From contig NW_019091375.1 of the NCBI RefSeq assembly GCF_001949145.1, positions 1,341,693 to 1,405,692 on the forward strand: 64,000 nucleotides of DNA, read 5' to 3'. Below the pieces are notes generated by a model. The model searched no databases. It had not been told where the DNA came from and worked only from the letters and a program-made list of their open reading frames with translations. Numbering within the stretch: position 1 is the first letter of the stretch; each line of letters starts with the position of its first letter. The DNA comes from Acanthaster planci (lineage: Eukaryota; Echinodermata; Asteroidea; Valvatida; Acanthasteridae). The translations under genes were made by a program, and so were the position numbers. Below are positions 1 through 15,300 of this stretch, piece after piece.

Positions 1-190
1 GCCCCATGTACAGTAACAGTGGCTGGGCTCTAGATGTACATGATGTACCTTCCTTGATCCTACAAAATCCTCCTCTGTGCAGGAAACCAATGGCACATTC
101 TTTGTACTTTCTCCACGGGCATCAAGCCCAATGTAAAGTAAAAGTGGCTGTGCTCTTCCTTCTCCAATCAATCAAAATCATCCAATGACC
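1..190 (+). repeat. Copy of a dispersed GCCCCATGTACA..AACAGTGGCTGGGCTCT repeat
   Basis: The sequence (AGTAACAGTGGCTGGGCTCT, CTTCCTTGATCCTACAAAATC, CCAATGGCACATTCTTTG, GGCATCAAGCCC) recurs in two tandem copies at 58,300-58,600 and, inverted and more diverged, near 47,290-47,480. It lies in the PIK3C2 intron beyond the 235-346 exon. No coding content is seen. Confidence 0.75.
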
Positions 191-234
191 TCCTGGTGGA
201 TTCTAAAGGATAGGGGAAGGCTGTAGGAATTTAC

Positions 235-346
235 CGTTCGACTGAGATTCTTCTTCATTTCCGCTCGATGGAGCAAGACCAGTTTAACATCTTGATCCAG
301 CTTCAGACATTCCTGGACGTACTCATAGCTGCTCAGTTTCACATCG
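235..346 (-). CDS. PIK3C2: PIK3C2 exon, end of Ras-binding domain; last exon visible in the window
   Basis: The acceptor is TTTTTTGCGTTGCAG and the donor CGAACG|GTAAAT; 112 nt, phase 2 to 0. It encodes DVKLSSYEYVQECLKLDQDV and ends NLSRT, aligning with the LGSHEYIQYCRKFD..LART part of the vertebrate proteins. The next exon is off the left edge. Confidence 0.9.
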
Positions 347-3300
347 CTGCAACGCAAAAAACCAAAATGACCTCACATGACCAAACGTTATTCACTGCAA
401 ACAATAGGAACAACTCAGACTATTTTGAAACCACGCCATAACGGCATTAACACCGCTGTTTGTGCACACATTCCTAAACTTCACACAAAACAGGCAGGGC
501 CAAATTTCAAAGCGCTGCCAAGAACACAGGTTTACACTTTTACAGGGTGTATTTCATAGAAACGGTAAGCGGTAAGAACAGGGAAAGGTGCGCTAACTTC
601 AGAGAAAAGAATTGCTTAATTGGGTGACATAACAATGGAAATCTCCAAGAGCATCCATGCAATTTTTGTGCTAAGCGTAGCAACTGTGAAGTGTTTGCCG
701 TGAAATATGCTTACTGTCAGACTAATTTTTTTACTACTGTTAGCAAAAACATTTGCTTACAGTGAGAAGTGCCGTGAAATTGAGCCCAAGTGACAACACA
801 CTATTAGGTTAAAAAGGCAAGTTGAAAGCTTGATGCAGGCATCCACCTGTACTCAGGAATGATATCACTACAATACTGGCTTCTGTTCCCTTGCTCAAAA
901 TGAAGTCTGTCCCTGGTCATTTGGGAACGGCAAAACATGCAGGCAAGGTCTGCCCTATTAATCCAGCCACATGCCGACTCACATGCATGCTTTATTTTCA
1001 CATGACCTTGCCTTATCAAAATACTAAACTGGTTGCTTTTTGCACAGTCTGTGTTGATTTTTTAATAAATTTTATCAGTTTTTACTATATACAGAGAGAG
1101 TGTTTCTTGCGCCATTTTAACGGGAACATTTGTTCTACTGTGATCATGCTTCCAGGCAAAAGGGCGTATGTGTGCTTACGACCTTTTCCCGGGCACAGAA
1201 CGAAATATGGGTACTTGGCACCGCTATAATCATTGCCCCAATGTTTCTTGAGCTGCCTTTTGGAGGGAGCTTGATACTTACTTGTGGAGGTATTCCGCGA
1301 GACCGGGGACCTTCAGGACAAAGGCTTCACTGGAGATATCGGACACTTCTTCGTGGCACAGAGCCTGACTGATCACATGCTGCACATAGATGTTGACTGG
1401 GAAAGAAAAACAATTCCAAAGTTGGAGCTCAGCTCTTTTCTTTTTTTTTTTTTTGGTAGCTCACTTGAATAGCTTGTGAATTCAGACAGGAAGTCTCGTG
1501 TTGGTCTTGTAGTGGTCTTGTGGCAAAGGTGTTGATTATGGTACAATACTGTCATGTACAGGGACTGTTCATCTCCATCCTTGATTAGTATGCGTAAACC
1601 ACATCTACAAGTTTACAGAAAGTCCACAAATGTGAACAAAGAGATACATGTAGATCAAAAAAAATCTTGAAAAAGACATGTTATTCCTTTTTGTGGATGT
1701 GTGAACCAAAAAAGACCCCAAAGTGTGAGTAACAAACACTTTGTGTGGACTGGCACAGGTCAGAACAAGGTTTCCCTTTCTGAAAAACAGTTTGAGAAGT
1801 AGTAAGCAGTGGTAAGTGTCAGAATTATCTGCAAACTGTGGAAAAATTATAAGAAATATTCGCAGAGCTTCCTGGTCGAACAACTGTCAGTGGGAGTAAA
1901 ATTGGCCAATTTCTCTTCAGGTTTCTTCACTACGTGGGAAAAATAGGAAGGTCGTGCCACGCAAGACACAAATCGGTAAAAACACATGCACGTACATATA
2001 CAATGCGTTACCATGGCTACCTAGCGTGGACATTCATATGTTTTCAAGTAGTAAAGAAAACTTGGTGAACATATTTATTTTGCACTGTGAGCACTCTTTT
2101 AACTTGAATTTTTGATGATGTTTCCTTAACCATTCCGGTTATCCCGAAAGAGGGTAACCTAGTTTGGACCTGGCTTATAGTCCACACAAGGTTCGCACCA
2201 CCTGCATTATGTGGACCTCTTTTGTTGATGTGTCCCGTCTTGGTATATCAGGTTGGAATAGACGGTTTTCACTCACCATCACAGGTAAAGACGATGGGTT
2301 TGTTGGTTCCCGATTGCAGGAGTACCACTTTGACACTGGTTTCCATGTCAGCATGGTAGTGGTTGATGAATACGGGGCTGTGAATGTAGCCTGGGTTGGT
2401 GACAGCGTCATCGGCATTGTAATGGTTTCGGATTCTGAATAACAGTGCAATGAAAAGTGAAATAAAACCTGGCTGATGACGACTGTTGTGAGGAAGCACC
2501 TCACATCTTGGACCGGTTCCTGTCCCGTACGTAGGGACCAGTAGCGGGCAATGAATCTGGCAGAATTCTGCTGGGTGTACGAGAATGAGAAACCGATGCC
2601 CGCTCAATGCACAAATCAAGCAGGAGCTGATGACATATTTTGCTTTTTCTTTTTCGTTACCAAAAATAGCCTCACCAAAAATTGTTCATTTATCTAAAAT
2701 TTAACACAAAAACCACCAATTTGAAATAAAATACCGTAAAATGATTCATCGATGATAATCATAAATAAATTACCCCACTGTGATCGACAGAGGCTTAGCA
2801 AGGATAAGTACTTGTGTTTTATTCGCCTCCCTGCTGAAACCTAATTCACCTGAAAACATTGCTATTGGCTTGAGAAAAATTTAAATATTCAGCATCCAAA
2901 TTGACAGGGCTAATTGCAGACCTTTAACCGCAGGTACAGGTACATGTAGCTACCGGTGCCTATATAATAGGGACAGGGACCAGTCCACCTGGATCTTCAT
3001 CTTTCGATATAGGCAACTCACAACACAGCACGCCACCAAGAGGTTGTCATGGACAAGCCTTTTCGCAGTGCATTATTGGATAAATTTGACAAAGTCTCAT
3101 TCGCTATTACTGGGCTGTGCACAGAAGACTTGAATTTTTCCGAATGTTTGTTTATCTTGTTGAAAATTCGAAATTAATTTTTGTGAATGGGTGTTCGGTA
3201 CAAACTGACAGTTTTGTGTGGTGTTGGGAATGCCTCAATCAATCAAATATCCCCAAATTACATGTACGTACAAAGTGCACTTAATCGCGGCAACGTGTCG

Positions 3301-6300
3301 ACCATAAACTTGAAGAGTGCCCTGCCTATGGCAAACTCGAGGTGGCACTCAGTATTGTGAGCTGCCCGCATTAACTCCTTGTTGACAGTGATATTCCACG
3401 ACAAGGTTTGTTCCAGTCGCAGTACGGTATTATTCTCAGCTGAAAACATTTCTTCAAATTTCTTGTCAATTATTTGCTCATCGTCGTATCATAACCTTAA
3501 CTGTGTTTGTTGAAATCATGCATGGATTGAAACTGAAACATGCAAATACACAGACAATGTAAACACTCTCTACAAGAAATTAAATACTCCAAAGATTTGA
3601 AAGCTCATTAACAAGTACTCGTACTCCTGGGCCGAATTACATGTACACTCCATGTAGGATATGCTTGAACAAAAAAGAAAAAAAGGGAGTAAACTCAACT
3701 TGAAACAAAGTCAAGTTGTGGTCCCATGCTCATGTTTAGAGCTCTCAGCTGGAAAAATTACTCCTACGCTTTGCTTTTAGTCGTATTCCTCCTTTTGAAA
3801 GCTTATCAAAGTTCGATCGGATTTCCTGGGACATTAATATTCTGTCAAAAATACCAAAGCATTTTGACAGGGCCTTTGTTATTTAAAATGTCTGTCAAAA
3901 GTCCGCCTCTGTTATGCATTCTGAACATGTGGCCAATTCCTTGTAAGTTTCACAGAAAAATCAAACCCCAAAAGAAAGAGTGGCTTGGTTCTACATGTAC
4001 CTTCCTCATTCCTGCAAAACCTAAAAAAAACCTGTTCTGGATTTTCAACAGGGCTCAAAATAGGCTTAACCCCACGAACAGCTCGAGCTGATAATAAGGA
4101 AATAAATCTGTGCTTGGCCAGTCTTAAACACTGCAGACAGGGTTGGAAGAATTGTTACTTTGTACTGATAATGAGCCAAACCAAAACCGGGGGACGTCAT
4201 CATCATAACAATAACGTTTATTTTAAAAAAAGCTTTCGATACTACATGTAAGTACATTGTACATGTACATGTAGCTCAAAGGCTAAATACAATATACACC
4301 TTAAAAGCAAAACAGAACAGATAATTATATACATCATTACAACACAATTACATCTGGGGCCGAGTCAATTTGAATAATTCATTATTTAAATATTCCATCT
4401 TCAATATGATCGAATATCTGAATATTTGGTTGTACCGACAGGCAGGTTGTTGACGAACAAGCCACATACTGGTACATCACACGTTCATACAAAATTAGTT
4501 GCAATGACACACACCAAATGCATTATGGAACCACGATTACAGCTTCTCAAGTCTAGGAATATCTCCAGCCGCAATTTAGCAAGATCAAAGACACAAACAA
4601 TACTTCATGCCCTGTTGAGAATTTCCATTCCTTTTAAATCTTTCGATGAATAATTTACCTTTGAATCGTTGTCACTTTTCATTTGAATCTGCTTGAAACA
4701 ATCCTCCACAGTGCAATTTTTCTCATTTAAAACAACAGTAAATTCTCACTCCCTCGTCATGAATTCTGCATTCGAATATTCAAATTAGGAAAACAGTATT
4801 TGAATATTCCATAACCAATCATATATTCGGATATTCAGCACAGCCCTGATTATGCCAACAGTTTAAACCTAGTTAAAATACTGATTACAAAGGAATTGTT
4901 TTAGGCGCCTTTTAAAACAATTGTATGATGCAGACTGATCACTGTAAACTTATCTATTCCACAGTCGAGGTGCACAAAATGAAAAGGCATGATTGGCGTC
5001 AAAACTGGCAACTCTTTCTACTGGCTGATGAAGCCGAATTGTTCCCTCTGACCTTGATCGTGACTTTCGATTAGTCACTCAAATTGAGGTCATTCATATA
5101 CAGGTGCTTTACAATTCAACATTTTGAAAACCAAGCACAGAAGTTTAAATTCACACATCTCTGCTTTGTCAAAAACCAATGCAATGTTTGCAATACAGAT
5201 GTAAGATGTCCTTGGGCTTTAATTTTCATCAACATTCGGGCTGAAGAGTTTTGAGTAAGTTGCATTTTTTTAAAATCCTGATCAGGAACTCAAAAAGGTA
5301 AACTATTGCCATAATCGAGTTGCCACAAAGGCATTTATAAACCAATTTTTCAGTGGAATCTTGATCCAATAAACACCAAATTATACCAATTTTCCATAAA
5401 GCATAAGATGCAGCTAGACTTACATAAATTCACAACATGAACTGTCAACTGTCACACAGATACATATATTTGCCTTACAGAAAGTCAAGCCCAAATCATG
5501 CACACTCTCCGAAAGAGAAATGTTTAGTTTAAACTACCCATCAGCACGTCACATTTACCAGTACATGTACATGTATGTCCATTTTCCTGAGCAGGTCTAA
5601 AACAAACATTTACATGTTAAGGTAAGACCGACCAAGTACCAGTACGAGTTCCTATTTATTCCTTATCATAGCTACCTTTTCTCAGTCAGAGAGTCAAATT
5701 AAATTTTAAGAATTTTACACTTCCAATGATTTTGTTCAACAGTTCCAAGTTCTTCTGTACATGCATGTACATGTACATGTATGTTGCAGTGCAAAAGCTT
5801 ACATTGTACATGTATGTACAGTACACTTGGATTGAGAGAGCTTAATGACAAGTTTTAAGACTTTGCCGATTTTTGGCACAGCTTCTCCTTCTGAAGTTGA
5901 TGAGCCAACTATTTCCACTTTATTTTACATACACATGAACCTGCCGAATATTAATAAAGTGCTAAAGTAGCTTAGGTTTTCTGATTGATCAGATACATAC
6001 AGTACTTGTAGAAAAGCAATGGAGGGATTGCACTTCACACAGTTTCAATGGTTCCCTGTCATGTAAAAGGAACTATTGCAGAGTACCAACTGCAAGGGGT
6101 CTATAATTGCCAGTAATATACATGTGCAATGTATAAAAGTCTAAAAAAAACTGTTGTTTAAACACTTGCAGTTGAAGTGCATAATTTTTAACCACAACCA
6201 CACCAAGCAGGTTCCAAAGCGATATGTTTTACTAGTACATTTGGAATTTTGCCAAATAAATTCAAGTTACTCTGGACTGGAACAACATCACAAGGGAATG

Positions 6301-9300
6301 TTGGTGCTTTGCCAAACAGAAAATCCATAAATCAAGGAAGGAAACTTTAGCTGCCATGAAGAAGTAAGATGGAAGCTCTGGAGGAATAAACTGTTTGGGG
6401 GAAACCCCGGTTGGACAGGCCAAGCGGGAAAACTTAACAATCAATAATTGAGGTCTTGCTTTTTGTATAGATGAGTGATTAATGTCGTAACATTCCAAAA
6501 AGGAAATTACAGCACATGCTTTTCTCTTCAGTTTCTGACCGATGTGAGCCTGCTCTAACTTTTCATTAACCTTACACATTCGGCTATTTTTCCCCGTCGC
6601 ATGAAGCTGATGACTGATTTTCGGAATGCTTTACCCTTGTAAATTAAGTTTCCTCGTAGAGTTTTTACCATGATTTTTCTTTTTACTTTTTTTCCACATA
6701 AGAATGAGAAATTACCAACTTTCCGCTCTCCAGTATGCATTTGATCAGTGAAAATATGAGCAAATCGAGTTGTCAAAGCAATGTTCTGTTAACCCCTTCA
6801 GGCCGGGATGCGTTAAGACACGCCGTAAAAATTGAGATCCTCAGCCCGCTTTTCAGCTATTATTCTCGGCCCACACTCGAACGAACACAGTGAAAGAAGG
6901 CAGATCCTTGCTCTGCTTGTGTATATGGTAATTGGTCTTTGTGTGTAGCCCAGAAATGAAAAGACCGATTTTGCATCATAATCACCAGCTTCACAATAGA
7001 GAAAAAAAAAACAATTGAAAAGAGGCAACGGGAATGTGGAAGCTTGAGTAGAGCCGCATGCCACCGAACAATCAGCCTTTTCACCGTGTAATTCCAACTC
7101 CAACCCTACATGTACACGCTTTCATTACTTTCTCGTAATTTTAACAAAATTCCTCGCATATATCCGTTCTGTACATACATGTACATTTGCTTGCACAGAT
7201 TATATGCATGTCGTCTGCTGGCCCAATGTACCGGTACACTGTACATGACCATTGGTGCATGTCACCAAGTGCAAAGAGGCAATGGTGGACTAACCTGGCA
7301 ACGGTTGCAGAGAAGGCAGATGCTTCTTCGTCCTTCTCGGTTGCCAGGTCAAACAGTCCGTCACCGAAGAACACCCGGGCAGCCTGGCAGGAAATAATAC
7401 AAGTACAGAAAAACAAGAAACATTTATTTCCATAATGTGACAAATTTCCAATACAATACAACGAAATGAATTAGTAAATACATATCGATAGGTTGGGGTG
7501 AAGCAAGAACAGTAAATTTGTCGGCAATTATGAAGGCATCTGCCAAAGCAAAGGGGCTTCGTCAACACAACATCGATAGAAAAACCTTTTTCATGCCTCC
7601 AAAATTCTAAGAAACCTCCTGAAGAATTTTGACCAATCTGAAAGTGACATACATGTACATTGTAAGCTTAGATTTTGAGACACAAATGCATAGCTGTTGG
7701 TATATTTTACTTTGGGCATACCTGTATGTACGTTTGACAAATAGACCAGCAGCTTTCTGATGTCAAGATCGAAAACAGTGAAATTCATCGTCCTTTTTGT
7801 TCCAAATTCATTCCCATTTCAAAGCTGGAAATATGATCCTTCCTGGTGCACGCTTCTGATACACAACTTTGACCAATTCAAATTGACTTTCTTACGAGAC
7901 AAGATAGATAACTCTAACAGGCTCCGGTAAATGGACAAGAAGTGAGCGGACGTTAACTTGCTCTTAAACTCTGAACCCTCTAGCCGATCTACGGTATCAG
8001 CACCCATGGGGCTTTCCAGATTCCAGTTAGCAGTCGCCAGGATATTTTCAAGGGGAGGGTAGGCAAAGCACTCATCCGTAGCAAACTGACCAACCCTCCA
8101 CAGTCAATTCTGAGGCATTTTCAAGCAAAGTGGTGACTTTCATCCCTTTTTCGTCCTTTCATTTCTTTCCTTTTTTCTTTTTTTTTTCCCTACTTTGTTG
8201 TTCAAAGTTTCCAGGGGACAAGCACCCCCTTTCCATTGCTATCACCACTAAATAGACACAGCCCGGGTCACATCAAAGAAATTTGACCTTGAAAGAAAAA
8301 AAAAAAAGACAAAAATCCCGGAAGACCGTCCCGATCTATATTTGCCAGTCGAGCAACTAAGGGGGGATAGTGCCCCCCCCCCCATTTGAAATGCAAGTCA
8401 CACTTCATTGGCTTTGGGCACCCTCCCCCCACACAAAATGCTACACCCCTAGGTGTCCCCTAGAAATTTCACCCTACACCTACATGTACTGATACTCCAT
8501 GTAACTACAGTACAGCACGTTGACAAGGTAAAATCCCATTGAAATGGGACAAAAATATCATGGCTGACATCATCGAGCCATTACCTCTGTCTTCTTCCCC
8601 GCTGACAGTGTGAACATTGAACCAGGCATCCACGGTTCCGGTTTGGCCATGTCAGCCCCCGACAATGGCCGAGATGCCACCACGCTCTTGGCCCGCCTCG
8701 TCAACTCTGGCTTCCCATCAACCCCGGGACCTGAAAAAAAAATAGGAATAAATCAGTGCACCATTCAAATTGAAATTTTCTGCCCACTCTGTAATTACAT
8801 ACGGGTAGACCAGTGCTCACAGATGCAGGCTTCTGAGTTTATTCTTATAGCAAGACCCTTTTGGAAAAATGGTCAGAAATCAGACTGTGGCTTATTTCCA
8901 AGGGCACTGTCTGAGTTAGTTTCTAGGGGTTACAAATAACCAATGGGCCAGTATAATATTCCAACCTGCTCAAAATGGTACAGTACACGTCTTAAGGTCA
9001 ATTGACAACAGCAATGGGCAAGTTTGTTGAAGGACCACTACATGTAGTTAACAAGTGGTTGGTTCCTGACATACATGTATATGTATATGCTATATGTGAA
9101 GTTGAAGTGCAGTGAAGTTGAAAAGCGAACGATTGCGTCATTAGCTTGAAAAGGAGAAAAGGTGATCACAAGAAGGGCAAAATAGCAAAATTAAAAGTTA
9201 GAATGGTTGTTTATAAATCATATATTGTTTTTTCAGCATTTTTCTTATAACTGGCCTCTCTGCACTGTACTATTAAAATGACTAATGGCAACCAATGATG

Positions 9301-12300
9301 CAGCCAACCTCAATAGGCTGGTAGCAAACACATGAAGGTGACTAGACTGGTCTAACCATCATTGACTAGCCTGCATTCAATCAGAGTTAGTCAAAGTTGA
9401 AACTATTGTTAACTACATGTATGGTCCTTGATCGAATTTGCACTATTTATGAGGTCTTCCCAAAATGGAGCACACCTACATGTAAGGCAATTTGGGAATA
9501 CAGCCAATATGCCAATTTACAAAAGACCCTGCCTTTTTTGAAACACTAAAGTGGTTCGTTCATAGAATCAACAAAATTCTTGTGCTAACCTCTGGCATAT
9601 TTTGCACACAAGACAGGTTAGTGTTGGGGGTCATATTTTGGAAACAAATTTCACAGAGAACCTAACTTCAAAAGTTTGTCAAGTACTGAAAATCCTTGTC
9701 ACGTATATATTGCGACTGACCAGTTCCTGTTGATTTCCGAAATTTCTGCAATAGATACCAGTAAGTCTGTCAAATTGGATAGATTCATCTTGGAGGTTTG
9801 AGCCATTTTTTTTTACCTGGTATTAGTACATGTATTCAAGTTACAAAAAGAGAAACATGTTTGACAAGTACATGTGTGTTTCACTTGACTACAATTTCTA
9901 CGGTATGCTAGTTCTACCACTCTAGAAAAGAACAAAATCAAATTTTTTTGTTTTCTACTCAGATCTTGAAAAGTCTGACCAAACCTTTTTTTGGCTGAAC
10001 ACATTTAGAAAGGTGGGGATTAGTGAACCAATAGTCCAATAAAAGCTGCCCTTTTCTCTTCTCCAAGTCATACATAAACATGTGTACACGTACAGTGTAG
10101 GTATTTGAAAATATTTGTTGTTTAAAGAATTAAACAAGGATGCTTCCTTTTGCAAGATGTTTGGAAACCTGATGCTGTTCAGGAAGGAAATTATGCTTTA
10201 ATGTCATGTGCATGATAACAGTTGACTTATTAACCTCAGGAATAACTCAGAAGAGTTTTATGATACATGTACATGTATATTCACAGAAAAAAAGGACATG
10301 GGGTGATACATGTACCACTCAAAATGTTCGGGACCACTTATTTTTCACTTGATATTTATTTTCCAAGCAAGCAGGGGGTCGAGTTCTTTGCTTTTATTGT
10401 ATGAGAATATGGCTGTTCTCATTGGAATAAAACATCATCCAAAAAAAAGAGTTTAATCGCTCAAAATGAGTCAGTTTCTGTTTCAATAACTTTGTTTCCG
10501 CTAGAAAAAGTAAACTGATCTCTGTTTTGTTGAGCGGCCCAGTTTGGCATCCTTATGAAAATGCACATTGTGTGGGCCCATGATAAGTGCTGGGGACTCG
10601 ATCTTCCATTGATTTCCATTGTGCCAAACTTCAAATTGCTCTGCCGGCAATTCATCTTGTTATGGTACATGTGTGGTAACAGGTAAATTATACGTTGGGT
10701 CACAATTTTGGCAATGAAAGAAATTCCCAATGACACTTAAACAAAGATTTGTTACCCATTTTTATCAGTGAGTGACTCGCGAAAAAAAAGTGGAATGAAT
10801 TTTTGATATGGTGTGAATTAGAAAACACATGGTGTGCGTAGTGAAGTCCTGTTCTCAGGTGGGTAAAGTGGGATGAATTATTAGTCTTGGTTGAAGATGT
10901 TGTAGTATTTTTTATAGAGGACCAGCAGCAAACTATCCCAAGTTAATGCCACACCTATCTGTAGCAGCAGTTACTGGTAGTTGTCGCATCATCAACACCC
11001 CCGTGTGGCAAATGAGTTTCAGGCAGATAAAACACATGAACAAATTTATACGTCTTGAACAAAGACTACAGAGTTACTAGAGGTCACGCCCAACATAACT
11101 GAATCAAAGCACAAGGGAAGTGACAGGATGACAGGAAATCAAGTAATACATGCCCCAGTACTAATCACACCCAGCTGTAAAGATCTATCATAGCGGGTAC
11201 AAGCGTTTATGCATACATTATACAGGAACTCTGCTTGCTGGCATGAACTATGCCCACCGGTACATATGTACCGGTCTCTGCCTATTTGAGGCACCAGTAT
11301 GGTGGACACAACAGGAGGGTGCTTTTTGGTTTGGGTAATATGCGTTTGTTCCAAATGTACCCACTTCAAATAGCAACCTCCCACATTATTGTGTGTGCCA
11401 TGCTTAAGAACGCCTTCCAATGGCATACAGGTTTTGGGACGGGGTGCAAAATTGTATTTTTTTCTAAAAATTCCAGTATCTACATGAATAAATACTTTTA
11501 ATTAAATCCATAGATCACTCATCCCCCCTTAAAAAAAGGTGGTGGCACTGTTTCTAGGATAATGTCACTTTCTTTAAAAAAATTTCAAATACACCTGTAG
11601 ATATGGGGCAGTACGGACATCTGGGATTCTCGCAAAATGACAGGTACTGCGCCAGTGAAAACAGCGATCTTGGCGATGTACGCAGGCACCAGCCAACTGG
11701 TCCAAAGATCGGGTTATACAATCTTTTCTTTGATCTGTACGTACGCGAGCGCTCGTTACAGGTGTTTTCACCGGCCGCAGTGTGGTTGCTACCCGTATTT
11801 TTGTGAAACTCCCAGATGTCCGCCCCGCCCATACTCCCCAATCCCCTCCCTCACTGGACAGCACTGACCTGTTGTGATCATGTTCATATGTTCCTGCACC
11901 TGCAGTTTTCCTTTCTAGGTACAACTGACTGCCACTTCAATAGATTAATTAAGACTGCTAAATCAATACTACCACAGGCAAACACCCAATAACCACTTAA
12001 AGTCTCAATGGACCAAACGAAATATATATTTTTGAATTTTTGTTCCTTGTCAAGAATTTAAAATAAAAGAACTCTTTTACAAAGCAGACGGCATTAAACT
12101 TTCAAAAACAAAATCGGACATGTACATGTATGTAAACATCTCTTTCAAATTCAAGCCGGAAATGTGCAGTTTTCTGAACACTGGTCTGATTTACTTTTAT
12201 AGCCCCTCTGTAATTGAAAATACATCTGGTCTAGTACTATCTCTGAGCCATCTGAACTGACTTTTAGACCTGGGCGTAATTTGACTCCAGGTAAATAGCA

Positions 12301-15300
12301 TATCTACATTTACAATGTACATCGTTTACAAGCATGCAACCCTAAATGTACGCACATGCACATAGTGCATTAACGCAATACAGAGAGCTTGCATTTTGGG
12401 GAAACTTATTCAACATTCCCAATTTTATGTTCTCAGTCAGCAATTTGGTTTCCAAAATGACCTCTCTACAGCTGGGAAATTTCAAACACCGGTACTTGCC
12501 AAAATTTCAACCACATGCACATTTTTGCAGCCACTTTTCTTTTTACCGTTTCTGGGCAGTGCAGGTTTTTTTTTCTCGTTGATTGCTGAGGGACATACGG
12601 GTTATATCGGTGTTCTTAAATTGGCCATTTGGCCAAAATGCCAAGCAAAAGACTTTGAAATGAAATGAGGTCATCAAGATTTGCTCACTTCCTTAGTGGC
12701 ACCAATACAAGCCCCAACCTCATTTTCCCCAGGAAAGTCTGGAGTCAATTGCAAATACAACCGTGACTCCTGAACGGTCAGAGAATGAACAGATCTAAAC
12801 TTCTCAGGACGCCCAATTATTTAGACTGAAAAAATATGCTTCCTGCTTCCTAACTTACCCAACTTTAAAGGCATAACTCTAATAAGCCTTTTGCGAGTTG
12901 AATTTGAATAAAATCTGGTACACTGTGCTATCTTATTGCACATTTCATAAACATAATTTAAATTCCCCAGACTAAAGACACTGTTGTTATACATGTACCT
13001 TGTGATTAGGGGCGATATTGCCTAGTGACCACAATTCATCTGTGGAATGGACTGGTTCCTTTGTGCCCTTCTTATCCATTGAAAACAGTGTATTGGCGCC
13101 AGGTGTCACTAAGCAAAAGCTTGCCCCAAATCACAAGGTATAGCAGCAGTGTCTGTAGTATGGAGAATTCAAATTATGTTTATAAAATGTGAAATAAGAA
13201 TGCACAGTGTACCAGATTTTATTCAAACATTACTCGCAAATTAACAGTTCACTGTTTTGCAGGCCGGTGGAGGTGGGAGCTTTGGGGAAAATGTGGAATT
13301 TGGAAATAAATTAGTTTGGATGGGGTGCCTCAAAACTCAGAAGACCTATGTACCCAATTAGTGTGTCCTGTTGGTGTTGTTCATTTAAAAAAATCCCCCC
13401 CCCCCCCCCCCCGCTCTATTTTTAACCAAACCAACAGCTGCACAATGAATCAGTACTTAGCTGAAAAGAAAGAAATAATAATAAAGAAATAAAAACTGAA
13501 AATAAAAACTTGTTCCTATTTCCCTACTCTGTTGTTAGATGCTATCTAGAGTTCTAGGAAGAGTAACATGTTTTGTACATGTCTCTCTGGACATTTTTAG
13601 CCGTTTAAATAAAGTAACAAAAAGCTCAGCGAAAAATCCCCCAATGATCCAGACACTAGTGGTGCTGTACACGTGAGGAGTTTATAAATTTCCAAAAGAG
13701 AACAAGCACTATTTTGGTGCGTTCTCTGAGTTTCAGCTTCTCATGGTTACCTGTGGCCAGTTTCTACGGGTCTTACATGTACATGTACTCTGCACACAAC
13801 TACCGGTATTTGGTAACACAATTTTTTTTTTTTAAATCCACGAGTCAGAGCAGTGAAAAACTATAACATTTGGAAAGACCTGGTCGAGTCTTTTTTGTTT
13901 TAAATATTCAGTAATAGTGGGAAGATTGCTCAATTCTGGAATGGTGTACGGTACAAACCAGGGGTAAATGTATCTGATTTTAGAAAGAAACTCTTCACGG
14001 ACAACGTACAATGTACCTGCATGCGTATGTATATGTTTATCTATACCCGGTATGGTTCATGTCCTGGTTCACGTTTTAGCACATCTACACGTACAAGTAT
14101 ACCAGTATGTACAATATATATGTACATGTATGTCGTACATGCAGGCCTACATGTACCTTATTTCTCTTCGAAGCTGTCAAAGGAGTCTCTAGCCTACCCA
14201 GCGAACACAGGAACAGTGACTAATGTTTGAATGAACTGAATTCTTTGGAGTGGAGTACAATTCATGGTCACGCTGGTGGGCTGTGAAACACCTCAATGTG
14301 TTAAGGTCTACTGGGCAACATAAATCATCCAAGCATTATATCCAACGTGTCCCAATTCAACTTATCACGTCTCAGCTTAACAGCTAAACCAGAACTTGAT
14401 TTAAAAAGAAAACGTCCCTTTTCGATAATCATTAATTGTAATGGTTTATTCAGTTCCTACACGGTATGAAACTCAAACACAGTACAGTCAACATGGACTT
14501 GGCCCTTTTGAGTGATCTAAACCTGGAATTACCCTAGAGAAACTGTTTTGATTTTTTCTGAAAGATCCGAATAACTGAGGTCAGTCTAGGACAAAAGCTG
14601 ATATTATCCTCGAAACATTTTGGACCCTTCATAGTGAGGAGTAATTTGAATACATACAGTGTACATGTACATGCCGCATAAGTCTTTTTGGCAAGCTATT
14701 TTGGTTCCAACTACATGTACCACTGCGCATAAATTAGCATTTATAAACAGAGAAGAAACTGGTCCACTTGATGTTGCAATGAAATGCTCTTGAGAGCATT
14801 CCAAACATGCAAGACCTTCATTGTACATGTACAGTACATGTATATTGCTAGTGTGAGGGAGGTGTCATGTTTGTTTAGATATCCAATACGTTACATGTAC
14901 CACAGACATGTAAAATAGCTCGAATCTGCCCACATGTGCAATACACATGGTACTATACATGTACATGTACATGTACATTTATGTACTGTACACATGTACA
15001 TGTATGTGCAAGCAGCATGAGCAGGTGTGCTGGCCTACTTCATCACAATGTGCTACAACCACTGTGTATTGGTATACCCATGTATAATCAGATGCTGGCA
15101 ATTCGCAGCTCCAGACATCCTGTCCAGCAGACGGCTCTTTTAACTTTAGAATAGTGGAATTTTACATTATAGAGGTTCAAAATCAGGTCGTCGCCATAAA
15201 AAGACCATCTTTCCGACTGACCGTATTCCTGTTAGAGTGACATGCCGACCACAGCAACTTTCTTGTCCTCGTGAACGGAATGACAGAATGTCTCCAGACG

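Noticed and set aside
11554-11924. Overlapping open frames on both strands in a GC-richer patch
   Set aside because: Several frames are open at once, no splice-compatible exon of PIK3C2 results, and no motif is recognised.
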